Positions 53,174 through 61,850 of a stretch of 64,000 bases of DNA are shown here, in pieces. Under the pieces are notes generated by a model. The model did not search any database. It was not told the origin of the DNA and saw only the letters and a program-made list of their open reading frames with translations. The stretch is from assembly GCF_030406905.1 (NCBI RefSeq), contig NZ_CP129137.1, positions 3,519,001 through 3,583,000 of the forward strand. The letters are read 5' to 3'. The DNA is from Streptomyces sp. HUAS CB01 (GTDB lineage Bacteria > Actinomycetota > Actinomycetes > Streptomycetales > Streptomycetaceae). The position numbers and the translations under genes are program-made. Every line of letters starts with the position of its first letter. The first letter of the stretch is position 1.

Positions 53174-53290
53174 ATGCGCCGTATCGCTGCCGTCCTCGCG
53201 ACGGCCGCCCTCCTCGCCCTCGGTCACCTCGGCCCGGCTCCGGTCACCGTCCAGATCGAAGGCCCGCTGATCAACAGCCCGCTGATCTGA
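53174..53290 (+). CDS. 38-residue secreted peptide
   Basis: The gene encodes MRRIAAVLATAALLALGHLG and then PAPVTVQIEGPLINSPLI. The first 22 residues are a signal peptide (RR, hydrophobic Ala/Leu core, Pro-Ala). The expected mature part is only about 15 residues, hydrophobic and acidic with no cysteine. AAGGGA lies 9 bases upstream of the ATG. It follows a broken gene of the same design, so this is a duplicated peptide family. I cannot assign a function; signalling, surface or chaplin-like roles are all unproven. Confidence 0.6.
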   Translation: MRRIAAVLATAALLALGHLGPAPVTVQIEGPLINSPLI

Positions 53291-53891
53291 GCCCCGCGGG
53301 GCGGCTCGGGGGCGGCCGGAGGCGAGCGGGACAGGGAGGAGACGGGAGGGACAGGGAGGAGACGGGAGGGGGTCGAGCCGGGAGGTGGCCCGGGGGGATC
53401 GGGGAGATCGGGGGAGATCGGGGGCGAACGGGAGGAGGTGGGCTCGGGGGGACGGTCGGGGGTCGGAGGGAACCGGGAGGAGGTGGGCTCGGGGGGAGCT
53501 TGAGGGGGGATGGGGGGAGCCGGAGATCCCACGGGGCCGGGGGTGCGGCCCTGGTAGGGGCCGGTGTCCCGGCCGCAGGGGGCGGATCGGGGTGGCCGGG
53601 ACGGCCGTGGGACTTCGGGAAGGCCGCTGGAGGCGACTCCGCGGGGCAGGGGCGGCACAGAGGCGGGATCAGCACAGAGGCAGGGGCGGGGGCGGCATCG
53701 GGAGGGGCCGCCGCAGATCCACCGCCGTCCACCGCCGCCCGCCCGCCGTCCACCGACGAACGGCCGGCGGGCGGTGCGGGCGGCGGTGTGGCCGGGGCCA
53801 CGCTGTCGCACCGCCCGATGAGGCAAACTGGACGTTTGGCCGCACGGGATCGCCGGGACCCGGACGCAGGCCACGAGGAAAGGTCACCCGC
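53291..53891. other. 600-bp non-coding region rich in G-runs upstream of the XPB helicase
   Basis: From 53310 to 53540 the plus strand is dominated by GGGA, GGGG and GGAGG runs, including two copies of GGGAGGAGGTGGGCTCGGGG (53442 and 53477). The rest is GC-rich and open in several frames but without ribosome binding site or domain. I see no gene. Confidence 0.7.
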
Positions 53892-55535
53892 GTGAACGGA
53901 CCGCTCATCGTCCAGAGCGACAAGACCCTCCTGCTCGAGGTCGACCACGACCAGGCCGACGCCTGCCGCCGCGCCATCGCCCCCTTCGCCGAGCTGGAGC
54001 GCGCTCCCGAACACATCCACACCTACCGCGTCACCCCGCTCGGCCTCTGGAACGCGCGAGCGGCCGGGCACGACGCCGAGCAGGTCGTGGACGCCCTCGT
54101 CGAGTTCTCCCGCTACCCCGTCCCGCACGCCCTGCTCGTCGACGTGGCCGAGACGATGGCCCGGTACGGCCGCCTCACGCTCGTCAAGCACCCCACCCAC
54201 GGCCTGGTGCTGACGACGACCGACCGGCCCGTGCTCGAGGAGATCCTGCGCTCCAAGAAGATCCAGCCGCTGGTCGGCACCCGGATCGACCCGGACACGG
54301 TCGCCGTGCACCCCTCCGAGCGCGGGCAGATCAAGCAGACGCTGCTGAAGCTCGGCTGGCCCGCCGAGGACCACGCGGGATACGTCGACGGCGAGGCCCA
54401 CCGCATCGACCTGGACGAGTCCGGCTGGGCCCTGCGCCCGTACCAGAAGCAGGCCGTCGAGGGCTTCTGGCACGGCGGCTCGGGCGTCGTCGTGCTCCCC
54501 TGCGGCGCGGGCAAGACGCTCGTCGGCGCCGGGGCGATGGCCCAGGCCAAGGCGACCACGCTCATCCTCGTCACCAACACCGTCTCCGCCCGCCAGTGGA
54601 AGCACGAGCTGATCAGGCGCACCTCGCTGACCGAGGAGGAGATCGGCGAGTACAGCGGCGCGAAGAAGGAGATCCGCCCGGTCACCATCGCCACGTACCA
54701 GGTGCTCACGACGAAGCGGAAGGGCATCTATCCGCACCTGGAGCTGTTCGACTCCCGCGACTGGGGCCTGATCCTCTACGACGAGGTGCATCTGCTGCCC
54801 GCGCCGGTCTTCAAGTTCACGGCCGATCTGCAGGCCCGCCGCCGGCTCGGCCTGACGGCGACGCTGGTGCGCGAGGACGGCCGCGAGTCGGACGTCTTCT
54901 CGCTCATCGGTCCGAAGCGGTTCGACGCGCCCTGGAAGGAGATCGAGGCGCAGGGGTACATCGCGCCCGCCGACTGCGTCGAGGTCCGGGTGAATCTGAC
55001 GGAGTCCGAGCGGCTCGCGTACGCGACGGCGGAGACCGAGGAGAAGTACCGCTTCTGCGCCACCACGGACACCAAGCGGAAGGTCACCGAGGCGCTCGTC
55101 CGCAAGCACGCGGGCCAGCAGACGCTGGTCATCGGCCAGTACATCGACCAGCTCGACGAACTCGGCGAGCACCTGGACGCGCCGGTCATCAAGGGCGAGA
55201 CGCCGAACTCCCAGCGGGAGAAGCTCTTCGACGCCTTCCGGAACGGCGAGATCTCGGTCCTGGTCGTCTCCAAGGTCGCGAACTTCTCGATCGACCTGCC
55301 GGAGGCGACCATCGCCATCCAGGTCTCGGGCACCTTCGGCTCCCGCCAGGAGGAGGCCCAGCGCCTCGGCCGCGTCCTGCGCCCGAAGGCCGACGGCCAC
55401 AAGGCCCACTTCTACTCGGTGGTGGCCCGCGACACGATCGACCAGGACTTCGCGGCGCACCGCCAGCGCTTCCTCGCTGAGCAGGGGTACGCGTACCGGA
55501 TCGTCGACGCGGACGACCTGGCGGCCGAGGGCTGA
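53892..55535 (+). CDS. XPB/Ssl2-type DNA repair helicase
   Basis: A 547-residue superfamily 2 helicase. An N-terminal region (GPLIVQSDKTLLLEVDHDQA) corresponds to the XPB damage-recognition-like domain, followed by the Q-like region LRPYQKQAVEGFWHGG. Walker A is CGAGKT (Lys208), the Walker B box is DEVH (297-300), and motif III is GLTATLVREDG. The C-terminal RecA domain ends with QEEAQRLGRVLRPK. The RED and thumb motifs typical of XPB lie between the two halves. It unwinds DNA 3' to 5' and is thought to act in repair in bacteria. The GTG at 53892 is preceded by GAGGAAAGG. Together with the Helicase_C_3 protein upstream it makes a repair-related pair. Confidence 0.93.
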   Translation: MNGPLIVQSDKTLLLEVDHDQADACRRAIAPFAELERAPEHIHTYRVTPLGLWNARAAGHDAEQVVDALVEFSRYPVPHALLVDVAETMARYGRLTLVKHPTHGLVLTTTDRPVLEEILRSKKIQPLVGTRIDPDTVAVHPSERGQIKQTLLKLGWPAEDHAGYVDGEAHRIDLDESGWALRPYQKQAVEGFWHGGSGVVVLPCGAGKTLVGAGAMAQAKATTLILVTNTVSARQWKHELIRRTSLTEEEIGEYSGAKKEIRPVTIATYQVLTTKRKGIYPHLELFDSRDWGLILYDEVHLLPAPVFKFTADLQARRRLGLTATLVREDGRESDVFSLIGPKRFDAPWKEIEAQGYIAPADCVEVRVNLTESERLAYATAETEEKYRFCATTDTKRKVTEALVRKHAGQQTLVIGQYIDQLDELGEHLDAPVIKGETPNSQREKLFDAFRNGEISVLVVSKVANFSIDLPEATIAIQVSGTFGSRQEEAQRLGRVLRPKADGHKAHFYSVVARDTIDQDFAAHRQRFLAEQGYAYRIVDADDLAAEG

Positions 55536-55778
55536 CGGCGGACGGCAGCCGGGGCGCCGCCGGAGTCCGCCGACACCCGCGCCCGGGGACCCGCCGCTCG
55601 CTACGCTGGCCCCGGGACGCGGAGCCCCGGCCGTCAGCGGTCGAGGTCACCGGTACGGATCACGGGGCCGGGCGCACCGCGGACCGGTCCGGACGACGGG
55701 TACACACCGCGGCCGGGAGCGCACGGCGGACCGGCCGGGCAGGAGGGCCGGGAGGCACCACGGGCCGAGGAGGACTCG

Positions 55779-56060
55779 ATGCCGCACCACGACAGCTACG
55801 AGGTGCTCTTCACGGAGTCGGCGGCCCGTGACCGCGACCGGCTGGACCCGGTACGCCGGGCCTCGTTCGACAAGGCGGTCGAGATCCTCGCCCGCGACCC
55901 GTACACCGAGCACTCCCGTCCCATAGGCCCCGGCGAGCAGGACCGCGAGATCCGGCTCACGTCACAGGTCGTGGCCGAGTACATAATCTCGCGGGGGCGG
56001 TTGCTCCTCGTCGTCCTGCGGATCTTCGACGACGCGGACATCCTGCTCCCGGAGGGCTGA
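55779..56060 (+). CDS. RelE/ParE-like toxin-fold protein, orphan
   Basis: A 93-residue protein with the RelE/ParE beta-alpha-alpha-beta-beta-beta layout. Strand and helices are SYEVLFTESAARDRDRLDPV and RRASFDKAVEILARDPYTEH, then SRPIGPGEQDREIRLTSQVV, AEYIISRGRLLLVVLRIFDD and ADILLPEG. Basic residues needed for ribosome-dependent RNA cleavage (Arg in DREIRL, Arg in VLRIFD) are present. However, no antitoxin gene lies next to it, and the nearest RHH protein is 26 kb away. It may therefore be a domesticated or degenerate toxin. Upstream and downstream are the XPB helicase and a GT87 gene. Confidence 0.7.
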   Translation: MPHHDSYEVLFTESAARDRDRLDPVRRASFDKAVEILARDPYTEHSRPIGPGEQDREIRLTSQVVAEYIISRGRLLLVVLRIFDDADILLPEG

Positions 56061-56072
56061 CGGCGTCAGCGG

Positions 56073-56092
56073 CCACCGGACCGGCCCGGTGG
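56073..56092 (+). terminator. Small hairpin after the RelE-like gene
   Basis: CCACCGG and CCGGTGG pair with a six-base loop, 13 bp after the stop. Confidence 0.4.
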
Positions 56093-56162
56093 GTCGATGC
56101 GCCGGCCCGGCCCGTGCGTACGGCCCCGTGCGTACGGCGACGGGCAGCCACGACGGCGGCGC

Positions 56163-57371
56163 TCAGCGTGCGGCTCCGGTGCCTGCGCCCGGCGCCGCTC
56201 CCGTCGCCGCGGTCCGGCGCCGACCGGGCAACCCGCCGTCCCCGTCGCCGCCGTCGCGTGCGCGAAGAGCCGCGAGCGCCAGGACGGCCAGCCCCAGGGG
56301 CGCGTACGGGGACGCCAACGGCTGCTGCCACCAGGGCAGTCGGAGGTCCAGGTCGCCCGCGTGCGGTACGAGCCACATGCTGCGCGTCAGGAAGATCGCG
56401 GCCATCAGCGCGGCGGTGCCCCTGCGCCCCTCGGCGATCAGCACCGCCAGCAGCGGCACGCACCACACCCAGTGGTGGGACCAGCTGATCGGCGAGACGA
56501 GCAGTGCGGCGAACGCGACGGCCAGCACCGCCCAGCGCTCCGGCGCCCGTCGGGCGGTCCACAGTGCCGCGACGGCGGTCAGCAGCGCGGCCGCCGCCCA
56601 CACGGCACCCGGTTCGGTCGTGTGCAGCAGACGCGCGAACAGCCCCTGCAATGACTGGTTGTCGACGATCCACGCCTTGCCGACCCGCTCGGTCTCCAGG
56701 ACCCGCCTCGTCCAGAAGTCGGCGCTGGCCTCGGGGAGTACGAGCGCGCCCAGCAGCACCGTGCCGGCGAAGGACGCGAGCGCGGTGAGTCCGCACCGGC
56801 GGCGTCCGGTGATCAGCAGCAGGACGACGAAGACGGCGGGGGTGAGCTTCACGCCCGCCGCGACCCCCAGGGCGAAGCCCTTGCCGACGGCGTCGTCCGG
56901 TCGGGAGAGGTCCCACAGCACCAGGCACACGAGGGCGAGGTTGATCTGGCCGAACACCAGGGTCTGGAAGACGGGTTCGAGCCACAGCCCGACGGCGGTG
57001 GCGGCCAGGACCGCGGGCAGGGAGGGGGACAGCCCGGCGAAGCGGCAGGAGAGCCGGACGAGCAGGGCCAGGAGCAGGGCGTTCCCCGCGACGAAGACGA
57101 CCTTGAGGGCGGCGACCGGCAGCCAGGTCGTCGGCACGAACAGGATCGCGGCGAAGGGCGGACAGGCGGCGGGGAGCTGCCAGTGCGTGACGGTGAAGCC
57201 GTAGAGGTCGGTGCCGTTGGCGACGGCGGCTCCCTCGGCGCGGTACACGAGGGTGTCGGCCATGGGGATGCGCTGGGCGAGGCAGAGCGCGACCAGTGCG
57301 GCGAGCGAGAGGGCGAGAGCGGCGGTCGCCGGGAGCGACCGGGCGGTCACGGTCCGGTACGGAAGCGTCAC
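56163..57371 (-). CDS. Glycosyltransferase 87 family (polyprenol-phosphate-mannose dependent) membrane protein
   Basis: A 402-residue GT-C enzyme with about ten transmembrane helices. The conserved acidic loop after helix 1 is ADTLVYRAEGAAVANGTDLY. Other DUF2029/GT87 landmarks are VFQTLVFGQINLALVCLVLW, KGFALGVAAGVKLTPAVFVV, VDNQSLQGLFARLLH and SPISWSHHWVW. These enzymes add mannose to lipomannan or glycoproteins from polyprenyl phosphomannose at the outer face of the membrane. The GTG at 57371 starts MTLPYRTVTARSL. The last 40 residues are a Gly/Ala/Arg-rich tail. It is followed on the same strand by nothing recognisable until the RelE-like gene. Confidence 0.88.
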   Translation of the reverse strand: MTLPYRTVTARSLPATAALALSLAALVALCLAQRIPMADTLVYRAEGAAVANGTDLYGFTVTHWQLPAACPPFAAILFVPTTWLPVAALKVVFVAGNALLLALLVRLSCRFAGLSPSLPAVLAATAVGLWLEPVFQTLVFGQINLALVCLVLWDLSRPDDAVGKGFALGVAAGVKLTPAVFVVLLLITGRRRCGLTALASFAGTVLLGALVLPEASADFWTRRVLETERVGKAWIVDNQSLQGLFARLLHTTEPGAVWAAAALLTAVAALWTARRAPERWAVLAVAFAALLVSPISWSHHWVWCVPLLAVLIAEGRRGTAALMAAIFLTRSMWLVPHAGDLDLRLPWWQQPLASPYAPLGLAVLALAALRARDGGDGDGGLPGRRRTAATGAAPGAGTGAAR

Positions 57372-57496
57372 GGCCGCGACCCTAGTGGATCAGCGGGCGT
57401 CCGGCCGTCGGGGGCGACCGCGCTCCGGTACGGCACGGCCCACGCACGGCGCGGACGGCCGCCACCAGGGTGATCCGGCGGACGGCCCAGCGGGAC

Positions 57497-57685
57497 TCAG
57501 AGGTGCCGGCGGACGCCCGCTTCCTCGCTGTACTCCCCGAGGACCGCGACGCCGAACGCCGTCGTGACGAAGACCTTGACCGCCCTCAGCGCGTCGCCGA
57601 GACGGTGGGAGTGGTGGGCCGGGGCGCCGGTGGCGGTGGCTCCGCGACCGGGCCGGGACGCTGGGGTGAAGGTGGCTGCACTCAT
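57497..57685 (-). CDS. Conserved 62-residue Streptomyces protein
   Basis: The protein reads MSAATFTPASRPGRGATATG, APAHHSHRLGDALRAVKVFV, TTAFGVAVLGEYSEEAGVRRHL (in three parts). It has a polar, Ser/Pro-rich N-half and a helical C-half that is amphipathic with a mildly hydrophobic centre. Very similar short proteins are common in Streptomyces genomes, but no function is known to me. The ATG at 57685 has no strong ribosome binding site; a GTG 11 codons upstream is in frame. It is divergent from the HelD-like gene. Confidence 0.65.
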   Translation of the reverse strand: MSAATFTPASRPGRGATATGAPAHHSHRLGDALRAVKVFVTTAFGVAVLGEYSEEAGVRRHL

Positions 57686-57769
57686 GTGACCAGGATGGTT
57701 TGTCGGCGTGAGCGTCACATCGGCCTGCGGGCTGAACGCCGGCCGCGGGCGCGTACGACTTCGGACAGA

Positions 57770-57829
57770 GGGCCTCCCCTACGGGGTGGACCCGCCCCCG
57801 GGGGCCTCCCCTACGGGGTGGACCCCGCC
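57770..57829. repeat. Direct repeat, 32-bp period, two copies, upstream of the HelD-like gene
   Basis: GGGCCTCCCCTACGGGGTGG occurs at 57770 and again at 57802. Each copy contains the small hairpin CCCC-TAC-GGGG. Confidence 0.75.
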
Positions 57830-57854
57830 CCGCGAAATCCGTTCGCCCCGGCTC

Positions 57855-57879
57855 GACGGGCTGAGTAAAATCGCCCGTC
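57855..57879 (+). promoter_or_regulatory. Candidate -10 inside an inverted repeat upstream of the HelD-like gene
   Basis: GACGGGC (57855-57861) and GCCCGTC (57873-57879) flank an 11-base spacer that contains TAAAAT (57866-57871), the best -10 match in this gap. A regulator binding the repeat would cover the promoter. No convincing -35 was found at the proper distance. Confidence 0.4.
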
Positions 57880-57971
57880 TTGCCCGCCTCCCTCGCAGGA
57901 GAGCCGCCTCCCGGACGGAAACCGGGTGTGCTGTCATGTCGCACTTCCAACGTACCTTCGGAGGCAGCACC

Positions 57972-60008
57972 GTGCCCGCGCCCGAAGCGCCCGAAGCACC
58001 GGCGCACGATCCCCTGGGCCGTGAACGGGCCCATCTGACGTCCTCACGCGCGGCCCTGCGTGCGATGCGCGAGGACGTCGAGGCCCTGGACATCCGAGAC
58101 GTCACGGCGAACTGGGTGAACGCCGTCGTCCTGGAGTCGCAGATCAACGAGCGGATCAAGGCGCTCGCGGACCTCGCCCACACCCCGCTCTTCTTCGGCC
58201 GGCTGGACTATCTGCACACCACGCAGGAGGGGCAGCGCTTCTACATCGGACGGCGCCATGTGCACGACGGCGACGGGGACCCGATGGTGATCGACTGGCG
58301 CGCGCCGGTCTCCCAGCCGTTCTACCGGGCCTCCCGCAAGGATCCGATGGACGTGCGGCTGCGCCGCCGCTTCGGCTACACGGGCGGCGACCTCACGGCG
58401 TACGAGGACGAGCACCTCAGCGACCCGACGGAGGCCGACCGGACCAGCCGGCTGCTCCAGGCGGAGATCGAACGCCCCCGTGTGGGGCCGATGCGCGACA
58501 TCGTGGCCACGATCCAGCCCGAGCAGGACGAGATCGTACGGTCGGGACTGGCGGGGACGGTGTGCGTGCAGGGCGGTCCGGGCACCGGGAAGACCGCCGT
58601 GGGCCTGCACCGGGTGGCGTACCTGCTGTACGCGCACCGCGAGCGGCTGGCCCGCACCGGCACGCTGGTCATCGGGCCGAACCGGTCCTTCCTCCACTAC
58701 ATCGAGCAAGTCCTGCCCGCGCTCGGCGAGTTGGAGGTCAAGCAGGCGACGGTCGCGGACTTCGTCGCCCATGTCGAGGTGCGCGGGGCTGACGAGCCCG
58801 CGGCGGCGCTGGTCAAGGGCGACGCGCGGATGGCGGAGGTGCTGCGGCGCGCGGTCCGTTCGCACGTGACGATGCCGGCCGAGCCGGTGATGGTGGTCCG
58901 CGGCTCCCGGCGCTGGCGGGTCCCCGCGTACGAACTGGAGCAGATCGTCCGGGAGTTGCTGGACCGCGACATCCGCTACGGCGCGGCCCGCGACGCGCTG
59001 CCGCAGCGCATCGCGCACGCGGTCCTCGTCCGCATGGAGCAGGCCGGCGAGGCACCGGACGACCGGGTGCAGGACTCGGTGGCGCGCAACGCGGCGGTGA
59101 AGGCGGCGGTGAAGGCGGTCTGGCCGCAGGTCGACCCGGCGAGGCTGGTGCTGCGCCTGTTGTCGGACCCGGACTTCCTGGCGGAACACGCGGACGGGGT
59201 GCTGACCGCGGACGAGCAGAAGGCGATCCTCTGGGCCAGGCCGCCGCGCTCGGTCCGCTCGGCGCGCTGGTCCGCGGCGGACGCGGTGCTGATCGACGAG
59301 GCGAACGACCTCGTCGAGCGCACGCCGTCCCTGGGCCATGTCGTCCTCGACGAGGCGCAGGACCTGTCGCCGATGCAGTACCGGGCGGTGGGGCGCCGAT
59401 GCACGACGGGCTCGGCGACGGTCCTCGGCGATCTGGCGCAGGGAACGACCCCGTGGGCGACGGCGAGCTGGTCCGAGGCGCTGGCCCATCTGGGCAAGCC
59501 CGACGCACTGGTGGAGGAGCTGACGGCCGGCTTCCGGGTGCCCCGAGAGGTGATCGCGTACGCGTCCCGGCTGCTGCCGCACATGTCGCCCGGGCTGACG
59601 GAGGTCCGCTCGGTCCGCGAGTCCCCCGGCTCGCTGGAGATCCGGCCGTCGGAGAGCGACGCGGACGTGGTCGCCGCGTGTCTGTCGGCGCTGCGGCGCG
59701 AGGGTTCGACCGGACTGATCGCCGCCGACGACCGGGTGCCGGCCCTGGCCGCCGCGCTGGCCGACGCCGGCGTCCCCTTCCTCGCCCCGGGCGAGGAGAC
59801 CACCCCGGACATCCGGCTCACCCTGGTGCCGGCGTCACTCGCGAAGGGGCTCGAGTACGACTACGTGGTCCTCGACGACCCCGCGGCCGTGGTCGCCGCC
59901 GAGCCCGACGAGCGCACGGGCCTGCGCCGGCTGTACGTGGCCCTGACCCGTGCGGTCTCCGGCCTGACGGTGCTCCACTCTTCGCCCCTGCCGTGGCAGT
60001 TGGGGTGA
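57972..60008 (+). CDS. HelD/HelR-like RNA polymerase-associated helicase
   Basis: A 678-residue superfamily 1 ATPase of the UvrD/HelD type. A long N-terminal coiled-coil region (LTSSRAALRAMREDVEALDI; ERIKALADLAHTPLFFGRLD; IDWRAPVSQPFYRAS) inserts into RNA polymerase in known HelD proteins. Walker A follows (GGPGTGKT, Lys207), then a long insertion between motifs, and Walker B VVLDEAQDLSPMQYRAVGRR with the C-terminal GLEYDYVVLDDP and RLYVALTRAVSGLTVLH. Actinobacterial class II HelD recycles stalled RNA polymerase, and HelR protects against rifamycins. The GTG at 57972 has GGAGG seven bases upstream; an ATG at 57936 is an in-frame alternative that adds 12 residues. It is monocistronic. Confidence 0.9.
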   Translation: MPAPEAPEAPAHDPLGRERAHLTSSRAALRAMREDVEALDIRDVTANWVNAVVLESQINERIKALADLAHTPLFFGRLDYLHTTQEGQRFYIGRRHVHDGDGDPMVIDWRAPVSQPFYRASRKDPMDVRLRRRFGYTGGDLTAYEDEHLSDPTEADRTSRLLQAEIERPRVGPMRDIVATIQPEQDEIVRSGLAGTVCVQGGPGTGKTAVGLHRVAYLLYAHRERLARTGTLVIGPNRSFLHYIEQVLPALGELEVKQATVADFVAHVEVRGADEPAAALVKGDARMAEVLRRAVRSHVTMPAEPVMVVRGSRRWRVPAYELEQIVRELLDRDIRYGAARDALPQRIAHAVLVRMEQAGEAPDDRVQDSVARNAAVKAAVKAVWPQVDPARLVLRLLSDPDFLAEHADGVLTADEQKAILWARPPRSVRSARWSAADAVLIDEANDLVERTPSLGHVVLDEAQDLSPMQYRAVGRRCTTGSATVLGDLAQGTTPWATASWSEALAHLGKPDALVEELTAGFRVPREVIAYASRLLPHMSPGLTEVRSVRESPGSLEIRPSESDADVVAACLSALRREGSTGLIAADDRVPALAAALADAGVPFLAPGEETTPDIRLTLVPASLAKGLEYDYVVLDDPAAVVAAEPDERTGLRRLYVALTRAVSGLTVLHSSPLPWQLG

Positions 60009-60224
60009 TCCGGGCGGAGCCGCGCGGGAGTCGGCACCGGGCGGCCCGGCCCGCTGCGCACGGGCGGAGCCGTGCACGCACCGGCACCTGGACCGTGTGT
60101 CGTCGATCGTCCACTGCCGTCCCGGGCCCCGAACCTTCCCGGGGTCCCCGATCCGCGTCATGTGCGGAGGGGCCGGCCGGAAACCGCGTGCGGACCGTCG
60201 GCGCGGTGGTGTCTGATCGGGGCC

Positions 60225-61091
60225 ATGGCGATGGCGATGGGCAGGCCGGGAGTCGACGGGCTGGGCGAGGCCGTGGGCGTTCTGCGCGCATGGCAGAGCG
60301 ACGGGGCGCCGATGCAGCTGCATCCGGGGGACCTCGGCTGGTTCTGGCGGTGGGGTGCGGAAGCGACCGCCGAGGCAGTCAGGACGTGGAGCCGGGACGG
60401 ACGGACTCTCGCCGTCGGGCTGCTGGACGGTCCCGGGCTGTTGCGGCTGGCGATCGCGCCGGACGCCCTCCGGGACGAGGAGCTAGCGCGGCGGTTGGCC
60501 GCGGACCTGACCGGGCCGGAGCGCGGTGTGCTGCCCCCGGGGAGGGTGAACGTCGAGGTGCCGGCGGGTGCCCTGGTCCACGATCTGCTGTCCGAGGACG
60601 GCTGGAACGCCGATGAGCCGTGGACGCCGCTGCGCCGCGACCTCACGGAGCCGGTGAAGGACCCGGGTGTGCGGATCGAGGTGGTCGGGCCGGAGCGGGC
60701 GCACGCGTTCGCCGCCGTGCAGCGGGCCGCCTTCGACGCGTCGAGGTTCACGGTCGAGCGCTGGCACGCGATGGCGGCCGGACTGCCGTACGCCGACGCC
60801 CGGTGTCTGGTCGCGTACGACGACCGGGGTGACGCGGTGGCGGCGGTGACGGTGTGGTCGGCCGGTCCGGGCAGGCCCGGGTTGCTCGAACCGATGGGCG
60901 TGCACCGGGAACACCGCCGCCGCGGCTACGGCGAGGCGATCACCCTCGCCGCGGCGGCCGCGCTCCGGGAGCTGGGCTCGTCGAGCGCGCTCGTCTGCAC
61001 CCCCAGCTCGAACGCCGCCGCCGTCGCCACCTACAGATCGGCCGGTTTCCGGCCGTGCGCCGAGGTCAGGGACCTCTGCCGGGACGCCTAG
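60225..61091 (+). CDS. GNAT family N-acetyltransferase
   Basis: A 288-residue protein with a C-terminal GNAT domain. It contains FAAVQRAAFDASRFTVERWH, the beta4 strand LLEPMGVHREHRRRGYGEAI with the acetyl-CoA-binding RRRGYG, and the final CTPSSNAAAVATYRSAGFRP. The N-terminal 140 residues (GEAVGVLRAWQSDGAPMQLH, DLGWFWRWGAEATAEAVRTW) may be a second, degenerate GNAT fold, as in tandem GNAT proteins such as MshD. Acceptor unknown. The ATG at 60225 (MAMAMGRPGVDG) is the first reasonable start; the frame is open 50 codons further without a ribosome binding site. Confidence 0.85.
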   Translation: MAMAMGRPGVDGLGEAVGVLRAWQSDGAPMQLHPGDLGWFWRWGAEATAEAVRTWSRDGRTLAVGLLDGPGLLRLAIAPDALRDEELARRLAADLTGPERGVLPPGRVNVEVPAGALVHDLLSEDGWNADEPWTPLRRDLTEPVKDPGVRIEVVGPERAHAFAAVQRAAFDASRFTVERWHAMAAGLPYADARCLVAYDDRGDAVAAVTVWSAGPGRPGLLEPMGVHREHRRRGYGEAITLAAAAALRELGSSSALVCTPSSNAAAVATYRSAGFRPCAEVRDLCRDA

Positions 61092-61124
61092 GGCGGCGTG
61101 CTGCGGCTCGGGCCGTGCCCCCGA

Positions 61125-61823
61125 TCACGCGCTCGCGCCGTCCACCGCCGCGCGCCACTCGCGTACCGCCGCCTCGTCCACCGGCGCCTTCCAGCCGCCG
61201 GGCCGTGCGGCGCCGCCGATGTGGAACGCGTCCAGACCGACGGCGCGGAGAGCCGGGAGGTGGTCGAGGCGGAGACCGCCGCCGATCAGCATCCGCGGCT
61301 CGTAGCCGGGCTCGTCCCGCCTCGCCGCCTCGGCCACCAGCACCGGCATTCCGTCGTCGACGCCCGCCGCGCTGCCCGCGGTGAGGTACGCATCGAGGCC
61401 GGGCAGGTCGGCGAGCTGCTTGCGCAGGGCGTCGCGGTCCGCCGCGCGGTCGACGGCCCGGTGGAACGTCCACCGGCAGCCCTCGATCTCGGCGACCAGC
61501 CGTTCGACCGTGACGAGGTCGGGATCACCGTGCGCGTCGAGGAATCCGAACACGAACTCCTCCGCGCCCTCCGCCCGCAGTCCGCGAGCGACTCCCACGA
61601 GCGCGTCGAGGTCGCCCGCCGCGAAGCCGTCCGCGAGCCGGAGCATCACCCGCAGCGGGATGTCCACCGCCGCGCGGATGCGGCCGAAGGTCTGCCGGGA
61701 CGGGCTGAGCCCGTCCGCCGCCATGTCGCTGACCAGCTCGAGCCGGTCCGCTCCCCCGGCCTGCGCGGCGACCGCGTCCCGCGCGTCGAGGGCGATCACC
61801 TCCAGGAGTGCACGGTTGCTCAT
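61125..61823 (-). CDS. cutC: CutC family protein
   Basis: A 232-residue TIM-barrel protein with all CutC landmarks: LEVIALDARDAVAAQAGGAD, RLELVSDMAADGLSPSRQTF, FGFLDAHGDPDLVTVERLV, WTFHRAVDRAADRDALRKQL, LDAYLTAGSAAGVDDGMPVL, MLIGGGLRLDHLPALRAVGL and FHIGGAARP. The family was first linked to copper handling, but its enzymatic role is uncertain. The ATG at 61823 has GGAGG upstream. A DasR-like operator sits at 61851-61866, about 28 bp before the start, so the gene may respond to amino-sugar metabolism instead of copper. It is convergent with the GNAT gene. Confidence 0.92.
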   Translation of the reverse strand: MSNRALLEVIALDARDAVAAQAGGADRLELVSDMAADGLSPSRQTFGRIRAAVDIPLRVMLRLADGFAAGDLDALVGVARGLRAEGAEEFVFGFLDAHGDPDLVTVERLVAEIEGCRWTFHRAVDRAADRDALRKQLADLPGLDAYLTAGSAAGVDDGMPVLVAEAARRDEPGYEPRMLIGGGLRLDHLPALRAVGLDAFHIGGAARPGGWKAPVDEAAVREWRAAVDGASA

Positions 61824-61850
61824 GGCTCATCCTCCGCCGGTAGACGCGAT

